Counted from the first letter of the stretch, positions 43,839 through 54,428 are shown. The stretch is 64,000 bases of DNA from Gammaproteobacteria bacterium (GCA_030682575.1 JAUXNX010000012.1:186001-250000), one strand, 5' to 3'. Notes: generated by a model not told the origin, from the sequence alone. Translations and numbers: made by a program.

Positions 43839-46800
43839 CTATCCATGCTCTCGAAGTGCCACTGCTTCGGGATCATACCGACCCACTTCAAATGCTGCTT
43901 TCACACTCAACTTTTGTTTCAAGACTGCAAGTTCATTAATAAACTCAGGCACTCCTGCCTTCAAGACGGCAGGAAGCAACATATATGCCCCTGACCGACT
44001 ATATGCATCAAGGAAGCGATTTAAGTTGGCATCCGACTCAGCATGCATCGTCTGCATACGGGACGTCATTACAAAAAGCTTACCTTTTCTGTCGTCCTCT
44101 TCATCAGGTATGCGCGAAGTTATGAGAACACGGTAGTAAGTTGGATGATCAGCGGAAATATTCCGCACAATTGCCAGGTAGATCTCCTCTTGCTTGTCAA
44201 TATTTCCAAAGCGTTCGAGCCAACGCTCGAATATCTTCCTGGCGGCCTCTTCACTCGTAAACATTAGTGCAATGGCCGGTGGGTAAGATGCCCCCCAATC
44301 AGCAAATGCGGTTCCGTTCCAGCCGGCCCGATCCCAAAGATGCACATCAATCACTGAACGAACACCAAGATTGCGGTGGTCAGTCGGTGTCGGGGGCATA
44401 TTATGATTCTCCTCCGACGAAGCATCACCTTTATTCTCTACAGGATTGAGGTCCAGTCGATTAATAACAGGGCGCGATGATTTTAGTGCATATGTCGAAG
44501 TAACCAGGTCGGTCCAATCGCTCAATCTCGACAGCCGCCTATCGAAGATACGTTGTCGGCTGTTTCCGATAACAACAATCATCCCAATTCGATCAAGCAC
44601 AGTTTCATTTTCAAACAAGCATTCGACTGTTTGCTTCAGATTTTCTGCATAACAGGTTGCTGAAAGCATCGTGGCAGTCAATCCAACCAACATTTTCTGG
44701 ACAGCATCTTGATGAGCATAATCAGCCGGAAGCATACCAGCAGGCCATAGAACGGTTGCTGCCATATCGTCGATATTGGTTTTGAAATCAGGCACCAAAT
44801 ATTCCGAACTTTCGTGGATGGTAATAGTAAAATTTTCGGTATGAGCTACTACCTTAAGTTCCACTGCTGTCGCAAAAAGAGCCTCAACTGAGCCGATAAC
44901 GGCCTCCGCAGCAAGAATTGAGGACTCGGAACACTGGTGACAAACCTCCACTCGAATACCCTGTACTCTTGACACGTAGCACTGCGATTCAGTCCCATTA
45001 ACGATGATGGGACCATGAGGATTACTAGAAGCAGGCTGACTGGCCAATAGCGTGAAAAATTCAGCCGCCCCCTCTCTCGTTTCGTCCTCAGGGATAGCCC
45101 CTTCATCCCTGAGTGTTTCCTCATGGCCAAGCACATAGAGCAAGGAGTTTCGGCTTTGATACAAACCCAACCTGCCAAGAACATCAGGCAACTGAACTAA
45201 TTGCTGAAGCTCTTCCTCTGGAATAGTTAGAAGCTGGCTACCAAGAATGAGATCAAATTCCGTAAGACGCTTCGTGAAGCGCTCTTGAGAAGCGTCATCA
45301 AGGGGAAGGCTGGCCGCACACCCTCGTGACAAGCGAATAGCTTCCAGTGCTTCTGGAATATGCCGAAGTTCGATATCGATCCAAGCTAGAATCATGACCG
45401 TAGGCACAATCGAAGCAGGAAGATCGCTATCTTCCTCTGATTCGATACAAATCGAGGCTATTGCAAAAATGCAGCTCGCCCGCGCTGCCCAGAGCATTCC
45501 AGCACTCCGATACGCCATTGAGAGCAACTGCAGGGCTTCGATCAGCGATTCGGCATACTCTTTCTTTGTTAGCTGTCGAGCAGACTTGCCCAACAACCTG
45601 ATCATTTCAAAGTTATTCTGGAAATCCAGCTGCTGTGCCCGTTTCAGAAGTATGAGCGCTCCCTGAGCTTCGCCTGTACGCTCTGATACAAACGCAGCCA
45701 GGTCATCGACAAGTTGTCTATAACCGAGATCACTGCCAGCGATATTGCCGAATACTTCAACCAACTGAATCAAACGCTCCACAGAGAACTCACCAAGCCC
45801 CCTCGCCTGCTTGACCACCTGAGAAAACTGCGGCCATAACGGGCTTAGCCCTTTATGATCCAGACGAAGCACGGCTTGATTGACTTGAGTCACCAAGAGC
45901 GAGGTTTGAGCCTCAAGCGCATTGTTTGGCCGTTCTACCTCCACAGCCATGGATCGCAATCTATCGGTTAATCGAGCTATTCGGTCATCCAGCTTCGCCT
46001 CGTCAGAGGAAAGATGCTGGTGAATTACTGAGTTAAACAGCAGCTGCGCCAAGTTACACAAAAGCTCAAGATTTCTGGCGTGATCCGTATCGATGACTAA
46101 CGCCTCAAAAGCATCGTAGTTGTCGTTCAAATACGGAACATCGTCGAACCACCAGAACGCTGTCCAAATTTGTTCGTAGCGTGCTGCGAGCTTCTGACGA
46201 AAGGTGCCATCTCGTTCAGCAAGGCGAACGGCGCGAAGAAACCGCCCGTCCGTTTCGGTTCGAGGTCGTTCCAGATTTCGAGAAAGTTTCGCTGCAATCA
46301 GCGCTTCCGTCACGCGTTGCATTTCCATCCCGGCAAAAGCATCCGGGTCGCCAATTCCTTTTTCGATATCTTCGAGTTGACGGGAACGAGAGTAATCCGA
46401 TGGGCCGAGTCGATGTGTGTCAACCACCTCCTGCCCGACGCCGAGGTAGTTATAAGCGAGGTCCTTGCGGTCGCAGACCACCACCTGCTCAACAATCCAG
46501 CTTCGGTCGAGAATGGTGACAATCACCGCGTACTTTTTGCTAAGCTCATCCTCAATCCGTGCACGGTCTTTTGCCCTAGCGAATTGCGCTGTGACACAAT
46601 AAATTTTCTGATAACCGCGCCCTGTCTGGACTATTCCAGCCACGTCATCGCGCACTTTTTTTGACCATTTCCTCATTGCGCTGAAAGCAAATGCCCAGCG
46701 CTCCTGGCTGGAACTTGGTTCTCCCACATAACTGAGTATGGCGACTTCTTCAGCAACTGGAACAGTCTCAGTATCCGCTTTGCTATCTCCACCCCCCTCA

Positions 46801-47036
46801 GGCCCCGTGGCGGGCTTCAAATGCGGACAAATTGTGCGCTCACATAGCTTACGGCAAAAAATTTCAAACTCGTGAGTTTGATTGCGAGCGGTGATGGTAT
46901 CCAAGTGGTATTCAAGTGTCGCGCTATCTAGCTGATACGTTGTGTTGTCTTCTGTATCTGAATAATACTCAGGGCGAAGCTGACGCATAAACTCCGAAGG
47001 AGACACACGACTTTCTCTCGACGATTTCTCAGCCAT
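43839..47036 (-). CDS. Large putative defence protein with Mrr-like nuclease N-terminus
   Basis: The protein has 1065 residues. An N-terminal domain (about 50-190) resembles restriction-type nucleases, with HEFEIFCRKLCERTICP, then TGPEGGGDSKADTETV (acidic residues D84/D88), then WAFAFSAMRKWSKKVRDDV and ILDRSWIVEQV. A clear ExK triad is not visible: the expected Lys position reads SAMRK. The middle (about 250-650) is all-helical and repeat-like, with no AAA P-loop. The C-terminus (700-1065) is mixed alpha-beta of unknown kind. It sits alone in a toxin-antitoxin island. An anti-phage sensor-effector is inferred, not shown. Confidence 0.7.
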   Translation of the reverse strand: MAEKSSRESRVSPSEFMRQLRPEYYSDTEDNTTYQLDSATLEYHLDTITARNQTHEFEIFCRKLCERTICPHLKPATGPEGGGDSKADTETVPVAEEVAILSYVGEPSSSQERWAFAFSAMRKWSKKVRDDVAGIVQTGRGYQKIYCVTAQFARAKDRARIEDELSKKYAVIVTILDRSWIVEQVVVCDRKDLAYNYLGVGQEVVDTHRLGPSDYSRSRQLEDIEKGIGDPDAFAGMEMQRVTEALIAAKLSRNLERPRTETDGRFLRAVRLAERDGTFRQKLAARYEQIWTAFWWFDDVPYLNDNYDAFEALVIDTDHARNLELLCNLAQLLFNSVIHQHLSSDEAKLDDRIARLTDRLRSMAVEVERPNNALEAQTSLLVTQVNQAVLRLDHKGLSPLWPQFSQVVKQARGLGEFSVERLIQLVEVFGNIAGSDLGYRQLVDDLAAFVSERTGEAQGALILLKRAQQLDFQNNFEMIRLLGKSARQLTKKEYAESLIEALQLLSMAYRSAGMLWAARASCIFAIASICIESEEDSDLPASIVPTVMILAWIDIELRHIPEALEAIRLSRGCAASLPLDDASQERFTKRLTEFDLILGSQLLTIPEEELQQLVQLPDVLGRLGLYQSRNSLLYVLGHEETLRDEGAIPEDETREGAAEFFTLLASQPASSNPHGPIIVNGTESQCYVSRVQGIRVEVCHQCSESSILAAEAVIGSVEALFATAVELKVVAHTENFTITIHESSEYLVPDFKTNIDDMAATVLWPAGMLPADYAHQDAVQKMLVGLTATMLSATCYAENLKQTVECLFENETVLDRIGMIVVIGNSRQRIFDRRLSRLSDWTDLVTSTYALKSSRPVINRLDLNPVENKGDASSEENHNMPPTPTDHRNLGVRSVIDVHLWDRAGWNGTAFADWGASYPPAIALMFTSEEAARKIFERWLERFGNIDKQEEIYLAIVRNISADHPTYYRVLITSRIPDEEDDRKGKLFVMTSRMQTMHAESDANLNRFLDAYSRSGAYMLLPAVLKAGVPEFINELAVLKQKLSVKAAFEVGRYDPEAVALREHG

Positions 47037-47073
47037 TCCTTATCTCTCTCATTTGCCACCAATCAATGTCCAT

Positions 47074-47286
47074 TTATTGAGAGCCACGATGCTTAATGCG
47101 TTGGTAAAGGCCCGTGATCGGAAGACGCTTGTGAGGATGCTGACGGTCCAGCGCAGCGATCAACTCTCCGGCATACAAGTCTTGAAGAGAATCTACGGGT
47201 ATATCCAGCTCAACCATTAGTACATTGCTAGCGATAGAATCGAGAGAAGGCCAACGCACCAGCCTCACCGTTCTAGGCGGAAGGAG
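47074..47286 (-). pseudogene. Decayed AbiEii fragment
   Basis: An open stretch of about 70 codons reads TVRLVRWPSLDSIASNVLM, then LDIPVDSLQDLYAGELIAAL and DRQHP. The intact AbiEii at 39194-40129 reads TVQPVRRASLTSAARNALM, LEIPVVSLEDVYGGKLCAAM and DRQHP in the same order. An in-frame TGA at 47287-47289 closes it upstream, and the match is lost after DRQHP. It is a relic of a second, different AbiE system next to guaA. Confidence 0.8.
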
Positions 47287-47354
47287 TCATCCACGGATGC
47301 CACAATCGATCTGATCGCGCTTCATCCATTGGCATACAATCAGCAGACGCGGGC

Positions 47355-48938
47355 TCACTCCCACTCAATCGTAGCCGGCGGCTTGCTCGAAATGTCATAA
47401 GCCACCCTCGAAACCTCCGCAACCTCATTGATAATCCGATTACTAACCGTCTCCAGCAACTCATACGGCAAATGCGCCCACCGCGCCGTCATGAAATCAA
47501 TCGTCTCCACAGCCCGCAACGTAATCACCCAAGAATACCGCCGCGCATCCCCCACCACCCCAACAGACTTCACCGGCAAAAACACCGCAAACGCCTGACT
47601 GGTCTTGTGGTAGTACCCGGACCGATGCAGCTCCTCGATGAAGATCGCATCAGCCCTGCGCAGCACATCGCAATATTCCTTCTTCACTTCGCCAAGAATT
47701 CGCACGCCGAGACCTGGCCCCGGGAACGGATGCCGATAGACCATGTCATATGGCAGCCCAAGCTCCAGACCGATCTTGCGCACTTCGTCCTTGAACAGTT
47801 CGCGCAGAGGTTCCACGAGTCCCAGCTTCATGTCTTCGGGCAGGCCGCCGACGTTGTGGTGGGATTTGATGACGTGGGCCTTGCCGGTTTTTGATCCGGC
47901 GGATTCGATCACGTCGGGATAGATCGTGCCCTGGGCGAGCCACTGCACGTTGTGAATCTTCGAGGCTTCCTCGTCGAACACTTCGATGAAGGTGTTGCCG
48001 ATGGCCTTGCGCTTCTTCTCCGGGTCGCTGACACCAGCGAGTGCGGAGAGGAATTTTTCTTCGGCATCGACGCGGATGACTTTCACGCCCATGTTCTTCG
48101 CGAACGTCGCCATGACCTGCTCGCCTTCGTTCAGGCGCAGCAGGCCGTTGTCGACGAACACGCAGGTGAGCTGGTCGCCGATAGCCTTGTGCAGTAGTGC
48201 CGCGACGACGGACGAATCCACGCCACCGGAGAGGCCCAGCAGCACGTGATCGGTGCCCACAGTTTCGCGCACGCGGGCGATGGCGTCTTCGATGATGTTC
48301 GCGGAGGTCCACAGTGCTTCGCAGTCGCAGATCTTGCGCACGAAGCGTTCAAGAATGCGCAGGCCCTGGGTGGTGTGAGTGACTTCCGGGTGGAACTGGA
48401 TGCCGAACAAGGGTTTGCTGACGTGAGCCATCGCGGCGATGGGCGCTGTCTCTGTAGCGGCCGTGATCACGAAATTTGGTGGAAGCGTGACGACCTTGTC
48501 GCCGTGGCTCATCCACACGTCGAGGATCGGCGTGCCGTTGTCGTTGATGCGGTCCTCGATGCCATCGAAAAGCGCCGAGGCGTTGGGTAGCGTCACCTCG
48601 GCGTAGCCGAACTCGCTCTTGTCCGACGCTTCGACATTGCCGCCCATCTGCATGGCCATGGTCTGCATGCCGTAGCAGATGCCGAGCAATGGCAGGTCGC
48701 CTTCGAACAGGAAGGCTGGTGCGCGCGGGGAGTCGGCTTCTGTTGTGCTTTCCGGTGAGCCGGAGAGGATGATGCCGCGGGCGCCGAAGGCTTTGATGTC
48801 ATCGGGGCTGGCGTTGTCCCAGGCCCAGATTTCGCAATAGACGCCGAGTTCGCGCACGCGGCGCGCGATCAGTTGCGTGTATTGGGAACCGAAATCCAGA
48901 ATGAGAATTTTCTGGCTGTGAATATTTTTGGTGGTCAT
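47355..48938 (-). CDS. guaA: GMP synthase (glutamine-hydrolysing)
   Basis: GuaA converts XMP to GMP with glutamine and ATP. At 527 residues it has normal length. The class I glutaminase has the nucleophile in [10 protein letters not shown] and His/Glu in FHPEV. The ATP-pyrophosphatase loop is [14 protein letters not shown]. The dimerisation domain ends TIEWE. The ATG at 48938 ([20 protein letters not shown]) matches relatives; longer frames upstream do not. It follows guaB with a 104-nt gap that contains a strong terminator hairpin, so read-through or a second promoter must supply it. Confidence 0.97.
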   Translation of the reverse strand: MTTKNIHSQKILILDFGSQYTQLIARRVRELGVYCEIWAWDNASPDDIKAFGARGIILSGSPESTTEADSPRAPAFLFEGDLPLLGICYGMQTMAMQMGGNVEASDKSEFGYAEVTLPNASALFDGIEDRINDNGTPILDVWMSHGDKVVTLPPNFVITAATETAPIAAMAHVSKPLFGIQFHPEVTHTTQGLRILERFVRKICDCEALWTSANIIEDAIARVRETVGTDHVLLGLSGGVDSSVVAALLHKAIGDQLTCVFVDNGLLRLNEGEQVMATFAKNMGVKVIRVDAEEKFLSALAGVSDPEKKRKAIGNTFIEVFDEEASKIHNVQWLAQGTIYPDVIESAGSKTGKAHVIKSHHNVGGLPEDMKLGLVEPLRELFKDEVRKIGLELGLPYDMVYRHPFPGPGLGVRILGEVKKEYCDVLRRADAIFIEELHRSGYYHKTSQAFAVFLPVKSVGVVGDARRYSWVITLRAVETIDFMTARWAHLPYELLETVSNRIINEVAEVSRVAYDISSKPPATIEWE

Positions 48939-48995
48939 GGCCCGTCGTCTGAAAGTGGTCTGAAGAGGGTTATTGCTTAATAAAAATCGGTGCTG

Positions 48996-49031
48996 AAAAA
49001 ACAACGCCGCCCGGTGAGTCACAGGGCGGCG
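48996..49031 (-). terminator. Intrinsic terminator after guaB
   Basis: On the minus strand an 8-bp GC stem (CGCCGCCC with GGGCGGCG; 49005-49012 and 49024-49031) is followed by a T-rich tract. It begins 12 nt after the guaB stop. It should separate guaB from guaA transcripts, at least partly. Confidence 0.85.
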
Positions 49032-49042
49032 CATTCGTTCAA

Positions 49043-50512
49043 TCAACTCATGCGGTAGTTCGGCGCTTCCTTGGTAATGCTGACGTCGTGCACGTGGCTC
49101 TCGCTCATGCCAGCATTCGTGATCTTCACGAACTCCGGCCTGGTGCGCATCTCGGTGATGTTCTCGCAGCCGGTGTAACCCATGCTGGAGCGCAGTCCAC
49201 CCATCAGCTGATGCACGATGGCAGACAGTGGTCCCTTGTAGGGAACGCGCCCCTCGATGCCTTCGGGCACAAGTTTTTCTGTGCCGGAGGAGATGTCCTG
49301 GAAGTAGCGATCGCTGGAGCCCTGGCCATGCGCCATGGCACCGATCGAGCCCATGCCACGGTAGGCCTTGTAGCTGCGGCCCTGATAGAGCTCCACTTCT
49401 CCCGGCGCTTCTTCGGTACCGGCCAGCATGCTGCCAACCATCACCACATGGGCACCGGCCGCAATGACCTTGGCGAGATCGCCGGAGAATCGGATACCGC
49501 CGTCGGAGATCACCTTCACATTGGTGTCTTTCAGCGCTGCAACAACATTGGCGACGGCTGTCATCTGCGGCACGCCGACACCAGTCACGATGCGCGTGGT
49601 GCAGATGGAGCCAGGGCCGATGCCGACCTTCACAGCGTCAGCGCCAGCAGCAGCCAGATCCTTCGCAGCGGCAGCGGTAGCAATGTTGCCACCGATGACG
49701 GAAATATCGGGATACAGACCCTTGATACGGCGCACCTGATCGATCACGCCCTGGGAGTGTCCGTGCGCTGTGTCGACGACGATGACATCCACGCCCGCCT
49801 CCACAATGGCAGCCACCCGCGCCTCGGTATCGGCACTGGTGCCAACAGCTGCGGCCACGCGCAGGCGACCGAACTGGTCCTTGCAGGCGTTGGGGTAATC
49901 TTCGGATTTGCGAATGTCTTTGAGAGTGATAAGGCCGCGCAGTTCGAAGTTGTCGTTCACCACGAGGATCTTCTCGATGCGGTGGATGTGCAGCAACTCT
50001 TTCACTTCTGCGGTAGTGAAGTTTTCCTTGACCGTCACGAGGTTCTTCTTCGGCGTCATGATCGCAGACACCGGGCCTTCGTAGTTGGTCTCGAAGCGCA
50101 CGTCGCGGCTGGTGACGATTCCCACCAGATTGTTGCCCTCGACAACGGGCATGCCGGAGATATCGTTCTCACGCATCAGGGCGATCAGGTCCCGTATGGT
50201 GGCTGTGGGCGCGATGGTGATGGGGTCCTTGACCACACCACTTTCGTATTTCTTGACGAGTCTGACTTCGCGGGCCTGTTGCTCGATTGTCATGCTCTTG
50301 TGAATCACCCCGAGCCCGCCTTCCTGCGCCATGGCAATAGCAAGACGCGCCTCTGTGACGGTATCCATCGCGGAGGAAATCAGTGGGATATTCAAGGAGA
50401 TAGACGCGGTCAGCTGGGTCTTGAGACTGACCATTTTCGGGAGCACGGTGGAGTGCGCAGGCACAAGCAGAACGTCATCAAATGTCAAAGCTTCTTCAGC
50501 AATGCGTAACAT
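49043..50512 (-). CDS. guaB: Inosine-5'-monophosphate dehydrogenase
   Basis: GuaB oxidises IMP to XMP with NAD, the committed step to GMP. The 489-residue protein has a barrel interrupted by a CBS pair (about 93-205). The catalytic Cys lies in [13 protein letters not shown] near residue 305, and the flap region has GMGSIGAM. The ATG at 50512 ([18 protein letters not shown]) has GGAAA upstream and matches relatives. It is divergent in the ancestral layout from xseA, now about 11.5 kb away. Confidence 0.97.
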   Translation of the reverse strand: MLRIAEEALTFDDVLLVPAHSTVLPKMVSLKTQLTASISLNIPLISSAMDTVTEARLAIAMAQEGGLGVIHKSMTIEQQAREVRLVKKYESGVVKDPITIAPTATIRDLIALMRENDISGMPVVEGNNLVGIVTSRDVRFETNYEGPVSAIMTPKKNLVTVKENFTTAEVKELLHIHRIEKILVVNDNFELRGLITLKDIRKSEDYPNACKDQFGRLRVAAAVGTSADTEARVAAIVEAGVDVIVVDTAHGHSQGVIDQVRRIKGLYPDISVIGGNIATAAAAKDLAAAGADAVKVGIGPGSICTTRIVTGVGVPQMTAVANVVAALKDTNVKVISDGGIRFSGDLAKVIAAGAHVVMVGSMLAGTEEAPGEVELYQGRSYKAYRGMGSIGAMAHGQGSSDRYFQDISSGTEKLVPEGIEGRVPYKGPLSAIVHQLMGGLRSSMGYTGCENITEMRTRPEFVKITNAGMSESHVHDVSITKEAPNYRMS

Positions 50513-50544
50513 AAGATTTCCACTTATCAACAAAAACGCGAGTA

Positions 50545-50567
50545 TACAGATCGAGTCCTGATCTGTA
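50545..50567 (-). terminator. Hairpin between the YejM-like gene and guaB
   Basis: TACAGATC and GATCTGTA form a perfect 8-bp stem with a 7-nt loop. On the minus strand it is followed within 10 nt by a short T-run. It likely ends the YejM-like transcript, but may also lie in the guaB leader. Confidence 0.6.
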
Positions 50568-50613
50568 CACCCGGAGTTGTTGTCTGCGGGAACCTGGCAA
50601 CAGATTGTCAATC

Positions 50614-52440
50614 TCAGTAATGGAACTGCGACAGTTCGCGAGTGAACAATCCAAGTGCATCCTTGTATTTGCCAGAAGTCTTGGCCAGGTCCACGGGATC
50701 ATCATCGATATTGGTCGTCACCGAGTCATACGCGGCGCTTTTCTTGCTGAACACCATCTTCACCTCCGGCGTCACCAATGTATTGCCGTGCCAATCGCTG
50801 ACCACTGCATAGTCACGCTTGTACTCTGAACTCAGAAGATCGCTGCCGTAACTGTAGGTGCGGGGATCAGTCGTCACTCCCAGCGCATTCAATACGGTGG
50901 CCGGCATGTCCAGATGACTGCTCATGAAGGTGTGATTCCCTGTGCCGGCGCCAGGAATATGCACAAGCATCGGCACGCGGATCTGCTCCTGACTGAACGT
51001 GGAGTTATGTCCCCAGCGTCCGTTCTCCATGAACTCCTCGCCGTGATCTCCGGTGACAATCACGATGGTGTTGTCGAGTCTGCCCTGCTCTTCCAGAGCC
51101 TTGAAAACGCGGCCGAGCTGACTGTCCAGGTGATGATTGGCGTTGATGTAGCGTGCGCGAATGCGCTCGATATCCTTTTCGATGTTCACGGTCAGATAGT
51201 TGAAGTCATCGATGTAATCCGGCGCGATGATGTCCTCGTCAGGAAAATAATAATTGGCGTGGGCTGACTCGAAGAACATGAATCTGAAGAAGGGTGTCTC
51301 TACCCCTTCCAGGGACCCGAGCAGGTCGCCGACATTCTTGCGATCCCGCTCCCACGCCTCGCCTTCTGTGAAGGACTGCAGTTGTTCGTCAGCAAAGCCT
51401 GCGAAAATCGTTTTGTCGAACTCGGGATAGGAAAAGCGCGAACTGGTGTAGGCCATCAAGTCATAGTCATTGTTCTGCAATACATCCATCAGCACAGGCG
51501 GGCGGCCCTCGCTGAGAAAGTCAAACCAGTAGTTGCCGTAGAGGCCGTAGAACTGGGAGAACATCCCCATGCGCGTGCCGTTGCCGCCACTGTAGTGTTG
51601 TTGAAAGCGATGCGTCTTTTGCGCGAACGCATAGGTGTTGGGCATGATTTCGGGCGTCAACATATCCGCGCGCCATGACTCGGCGACCAGCCACACGATG
51701 TTATAGGGATGCGTGATTTTTTCAGCAGGAGCTGCCGGATAATCAATGCTGCCACCGGCATCGAACACGTCGAACTCCGCAGCCTGCGGCCGTTGAATCT
51801 GCACGCCCATGCTTTCAAGGTTGGTACGCGCTGTCACCGGTATGTACCAGATCACCCTGTCGGCAATCTGCAGCACAGTTCTGTCGTAGCGATATTCCGA
51901 CAAGGCGTACCATCCGGATTGCAGCACAAACAGAAGCAGCAATGATGGTACTACGACGCGCGGAGTCACGGACTTTAGCCAGACTTTCTCCAGCGGTACA
52001 TAGCGCACCACCATCCAGGTAAAGAGGCCCAGCAGAAGAACCATGATCATGATTGAGATATTGGTGGACGATGACACGCCCATCGCTTCGACACCGCCTG
52101 GAGTCGTCAGCAGATTCAACACGAAGAAATTCACATAGAAGCCGTACATGTCGCGCAGCTTGTAGTTGGCGAGCAGAAACACCAGTACTGCGAGGGCAAG
52201 TACGAATGCTGGTGGAATCAACCAGCGCACGGACTTGCCTGCACGCGAACGGGAACGCATCCACAAGTACAGTAGAATCACTGGCGAACTGAGCAGCGTC
52301 GCCTGCACCGCTGTCGCAGCGAATAGAAACAACAACGATACGAATGTGATATCCGGCACCCACGCCAGCGCAAGACTGCCGATGAAAACACAACCCCACG
52401 TGAATACGGCAATACGAAACGGAACGGGTGCTGGCAACAT
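50614..52440 (-). CDS. YejM/PbgA-like inner-membrane sulfatase-superfamily protein
   Basis: The 608-residue protein has five transmembrane segments in the first 190 residues, then a periplasmic alkaline-phosphatase-fold domain from about 245. Metal-site motifs are [13 protein letters not shown], the nucleophile Thr in [16 protein letters not shown] and TGDHGEEF. The SGGN..R.G.F..FYG block is typical of YejM/PbgA, which acts in lipopolysaccharide and cardiolipin homeostasis; phosphoethanolamine transferases are related. AGGAG before the ATG at 52440 supports the start. A PmrA-like triple repeat lies 55-82 nt upstream. Confidence 0.87.
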   Translation of the reverse strand: MLPAPVPFRIAVFTWGCVFIGSLALAWVPDITFVSLLFLFAATAVQATLLSSPVILLYLWMRSRSRAGKSVRWLIPPAFVLALAVLVFLLANYKLRDMYGFYVNFFVLNLLTTPGGVEAMGVSSSTNISIMIMVLLLGLFTWMVVRYVPLEKVWLKSVTPRVVVPSLLLLFVLQSGWYALSEYRYDRTVLQIADRVIWYIPVTARTNLESMGVQIQRPQAAEFDVFDAGGSIDYPAAPAEKITHPYNIVWLVAESWRADMLTPEIMPNTYAFAQKTHRFQQHYSGGNGTRMGMFSQFYGLYGNYWFDFLSEGRPPVLMDVLQNNDYDLMAYTSSRFSYPEFDKTIFAGFADEQLQSFTEGEAWERDRKNVGDLLGSLEGVETPFFRFMFFESAHANYYFPDEDIIAPDYIDDFNYLTVNIEKDIERIRARYINANHHLDSQLGRVFKALEEQGRLDNTIVIVTGDHGEEFMENGRWGHNSTFSQEQIRVPMLVHIPGAGTGNHTFMSSHLDMPATVLNALGVTTDPRTYSYGSDLLSSEYKRDYAVVSDWHGNTLVTPEVKMVFSKKSAAYDSVTTNIDDDPVDLAKTSGKYKDALGLFTRELSQFHY

Positions 52441-52494
52441 GACTGACTCCTGAAGCGATGAGGACACGATTCACGATCAGTCTAGGGGGTGATA

Positions 52495-52522
52495 CTTAAG
52501 TCAGCATTAAGCGAAAATTAAC
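52495..52522 (-). promoter_or_regulatory. PmrA/QseB-like triple box before the YejM-like gene
   Basis: On the minus strand GTTAAT, CTTAAT and CTTAAG follow each other with exactly 5 nt between them. Direct TTAA-centred repeats with 5-nt spacing are the binding pattern of PmrA/QseB-class OmpR regulators. Such a regulator is encoded at 55840-56517. The site ends 55 nt before the start codon. Confidence 0.7.
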
Positions 52523-52536
52523 GCGGCGGATTGAAA

Positions 52537-53262
52537 TCAGAATTCGAACTCCAGCAGAACTCGGTATGTTACATCCGGCGTGGTTTTATTGAGCGGCAGA
52601 ATCACACCGGTTTCCCAGTGCCATTTGCGATTGCCTTCGCCGCGAATCAGACCGGTCAGAACAGGGCCGATGCCACGGGTGTATTCGTCCGCGTAGAATT
52701 CCAATCCTGGCTCCAGGCTTTCGCGATAGCGCAGTCTCCACTGCGCCGACATGAAAGTTTCGAATTCATTATCAACATCTGAACCAAATTCATACTCGAC
52801 ACCCACATTCAGAGTGCCGACCCAGTTGCCCCACTGCCTGCTGACCAGTACCGCTGCCGCAACCTCAGAAACGCTTTCGCTGCGTTCGCGCTCCAGTTCG
52901 ATCAAAAGCCCCCAGTCGGCAGCGTACTCACCCTGCTCGGTGAGCTGAATTCGGCTCTCCAGTTCGTAGCTTTCCAGACGCAGTGAACCACCCGGAAGTT
53001 TCATGGCATTGAGATAGAGTTCGGCGAATACACGTTCGTTGATCGACGTACCGTAACCAATGCGCTGTCGCAGAATATCGCTCTCGCTCGGATCGTCGTC
53101 GGTCTGATAATAAGAGCGCCACTCCCATTCCCGCTCAAGAGGCTGCACGTAGGGTTCATAAACCCGGTTCACGCCGTTGTGGTGAACCGGATTGTCAGCA
53201 ATGGCAGCCGTACTCGTTACAGTGAAAATGATGCAAGGAAGTAGTCGAAGGGTTGGTGTCAT
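52537..53262 (-). CDS. Putative outer-membrane beta-barrel protein
   Basis: The 241-residue protein has a signal peptide (about 1-22, AIADN) and then alternating amphipathic strands, with a C-terminal VLLEFEF. The terminal Phe is typical of BAM-inserted outer-membrane proteins. Motifs such as EWEWRSYYQTDDD and SINERVFAELYL suggest about ten strands. It overlaps the ftr1 stop/start by 4 nt and is the last gene of the ten-gene operon. A role as outer-membrane partner in iron uptake is inferred from context. Confidence 0.72.
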   Translation of the reverse strand: MTPTLRLLPCIIFTVTSTAAIADNPVHHNGVNRVYEPYVQPLEREWEWRSYYQTDDDPSESDILRQRIGYGTSINERVFAELYLNAMKLPGGSLRLESYELESRIQLTEQGEYAADWGLLIELERERSESVSEVAAAVLVSRQWGNWVGTLNVGVEYEFGSDVDNEFETFMSAQWRLRYRESLEPGLEFYADEYTRGIGPVLTGLIRGEGNRKWHWETGVILPLNKTTPDVTYRVLLEFEF

Positions 53263-54059
53263 GCGGTCTTCCTGTTGCCTGCCAAAGAGAAATATCCAAG
53301 CACCATGGCCGCTATCGAGAGCAGAACAGCACCGAGATGCAGGCTGATCTGCACCAGCGTCGGACTGGCTTCATAACCAATGGCTGCCTGCAGCAACTCA
53401 CCCAGCAAGGACGATTCGCGCAACAACGCCGAAGAATCCCAAAGCGGCTCGGTAGCGGGAAGTATGTCAGCCTGAGCCAGAAACAACGCGGCCTGTGACG
53501 TCATGCCTGCGCCGATGATCAGCGCAATACCACAACTGAGAACGAGACAATGGCGGGGCGTGAGCGTCTTCAATCCGTAATAGATGAATGTGCCGAGACT
53601 CAAACCGATCCCGGCCCCAATCGCCCCTCCCGCGAGTACGGACGTTTCATCTCCAGCTACCAACCCATAGGAGTATGCATACAGATATATCTCCGACCCC
53701 TCACGGGTAATTCCCAACGCTGCTGCACCCACAAGCACAAATACCAACAGGCAGGAGTCGTTGGCTATACTGGTGGGCGAATTGAGGTACCTGATCACAA
53801 AGAAATTGTGTGCAGCAAGCAACAGCATGGTCGCGACAAGCAGAGACGAGTTGATGATTTCCTGCCCAAACCCCTCGAAAGACATCGAAATGCTCTCAAG
53901 AAACACAGCATAGGCCAGTGCCCCACCCAGTCCAGCCACCAGTGCTGGCACCAGCCAGCGCAATGTGAGCTTCATGGCACTTGAGGACGCCATCAGCATG
54001 CAGATCAACAGCATGGCCTCCAGCACTTCCCGCAGCACGATAATCACAGCACTGGTCAT
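53259..54059 (-). CDS. Ftr1-family iron permease
   Basis: The 266-residue protein has about seven transmembrane segments. The iron-binding REGxE-type motifs occur as LREVLEAML in helix 1 (Gly replaced by Val) and TREGSEIYLY in helix 4. Ftr1/EfeU permeases import ferric iron after oxidation by a partner. Here a cupredoxin is encoded just upstream in place of EfeO/EfeB. The ATG at 54059 is chosen over a GTG five codons earlier. It overlaps the outer-membrane-protein gene by 4 nt. Confidence 0.9.
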   Translation of the reverse strand: MTSAVIIVLREVLEAMLLICMLMASSSAMKLTLRWLVPALVAGLGGALAYAVFLESISMSFEGFGQEIINSSLLVATMLLLAAHNFFVIRYLNSPTSIANDSCLLVFVLVGAAALGITREGSEIYLYAYSYGLVAGDETSVLAGGAIGAGIGLSLGTFIYYGLKTLTPRHCLVLSCGIALIIGAGMTSQAALFLAQADILPATEPLWDSSALLRESSLLGELLQAAIGYEASPTLVQISLHLGAVLLSIAAMVLGYFSLAGNRKTA

Positions 54060-54089
54060 GCGAAAACACCCCACAGCACGAAAACAATA

Positions 54090-54428
54090 CTATTCGACAA
54101 TTATCTTCCCCTGCGCCGTCTTGGGATTGAATTCACCAAAGAACGGATATTCTCCCGGCTTCAAAGGCCCGATAAACACAATGCCCTGACTGTTGCCCAC
54201 GATGACCTTTTCCCGATTCAATTCGTAACTCTCGAACTCTTCGGGTGTCGCATCCCGATTGTAGATGATCAGTTTGACCTTCTGACCTGCAGGAATCTTC
54301 AGCTCCGACGGATAGAAGAGATGCTCTCTTATTTCGATGATGAACTCCGGGGTCTGCGCACTGACGACGGTTGTGACACCCCAGAGAAAAATCAGAGCCA
54401 ATACTCTGTTGATTACCGAACTCATCAT
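54090..54428 (-). CDS. Periplasmic cupredoxin-like protein
   Basis: The 112-residue protein has a signal peptide (1-24, VVSAQ) and one cupredoxin domain of the type found beside Ftr1 permeases (FIIEIREHLFYPSELKIPAG, PEEFESYELNREKV, PGEYPFFGEF). The usual blue-copper Cys is absent, so the metal site would be of the EfeO-cupredoxin kind with Glu/His/Met ligands. It probably handles iron or copper for the permease. Its start overlaps the sensor-kinase stop (ATGA-type). Confidence 0.87.
   Translation of the reverse strand: MMSSVINRVLALIFLWGVTTVVSAQTPEFIIEIREHLFYPSELKIPAGQKVKLIIYNRDATPEEFESYELNREKVIVGNSQGIVFIGPLKPGEYPFFGEFNPKTAQGKIIVE

Noticed and set aside
49088-50509. 473-codon open frame antisense to guaB
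   Set aside because: It mirrors guaB, is His/Asp/Gly-rich and has no ribosome-binding site or domain.
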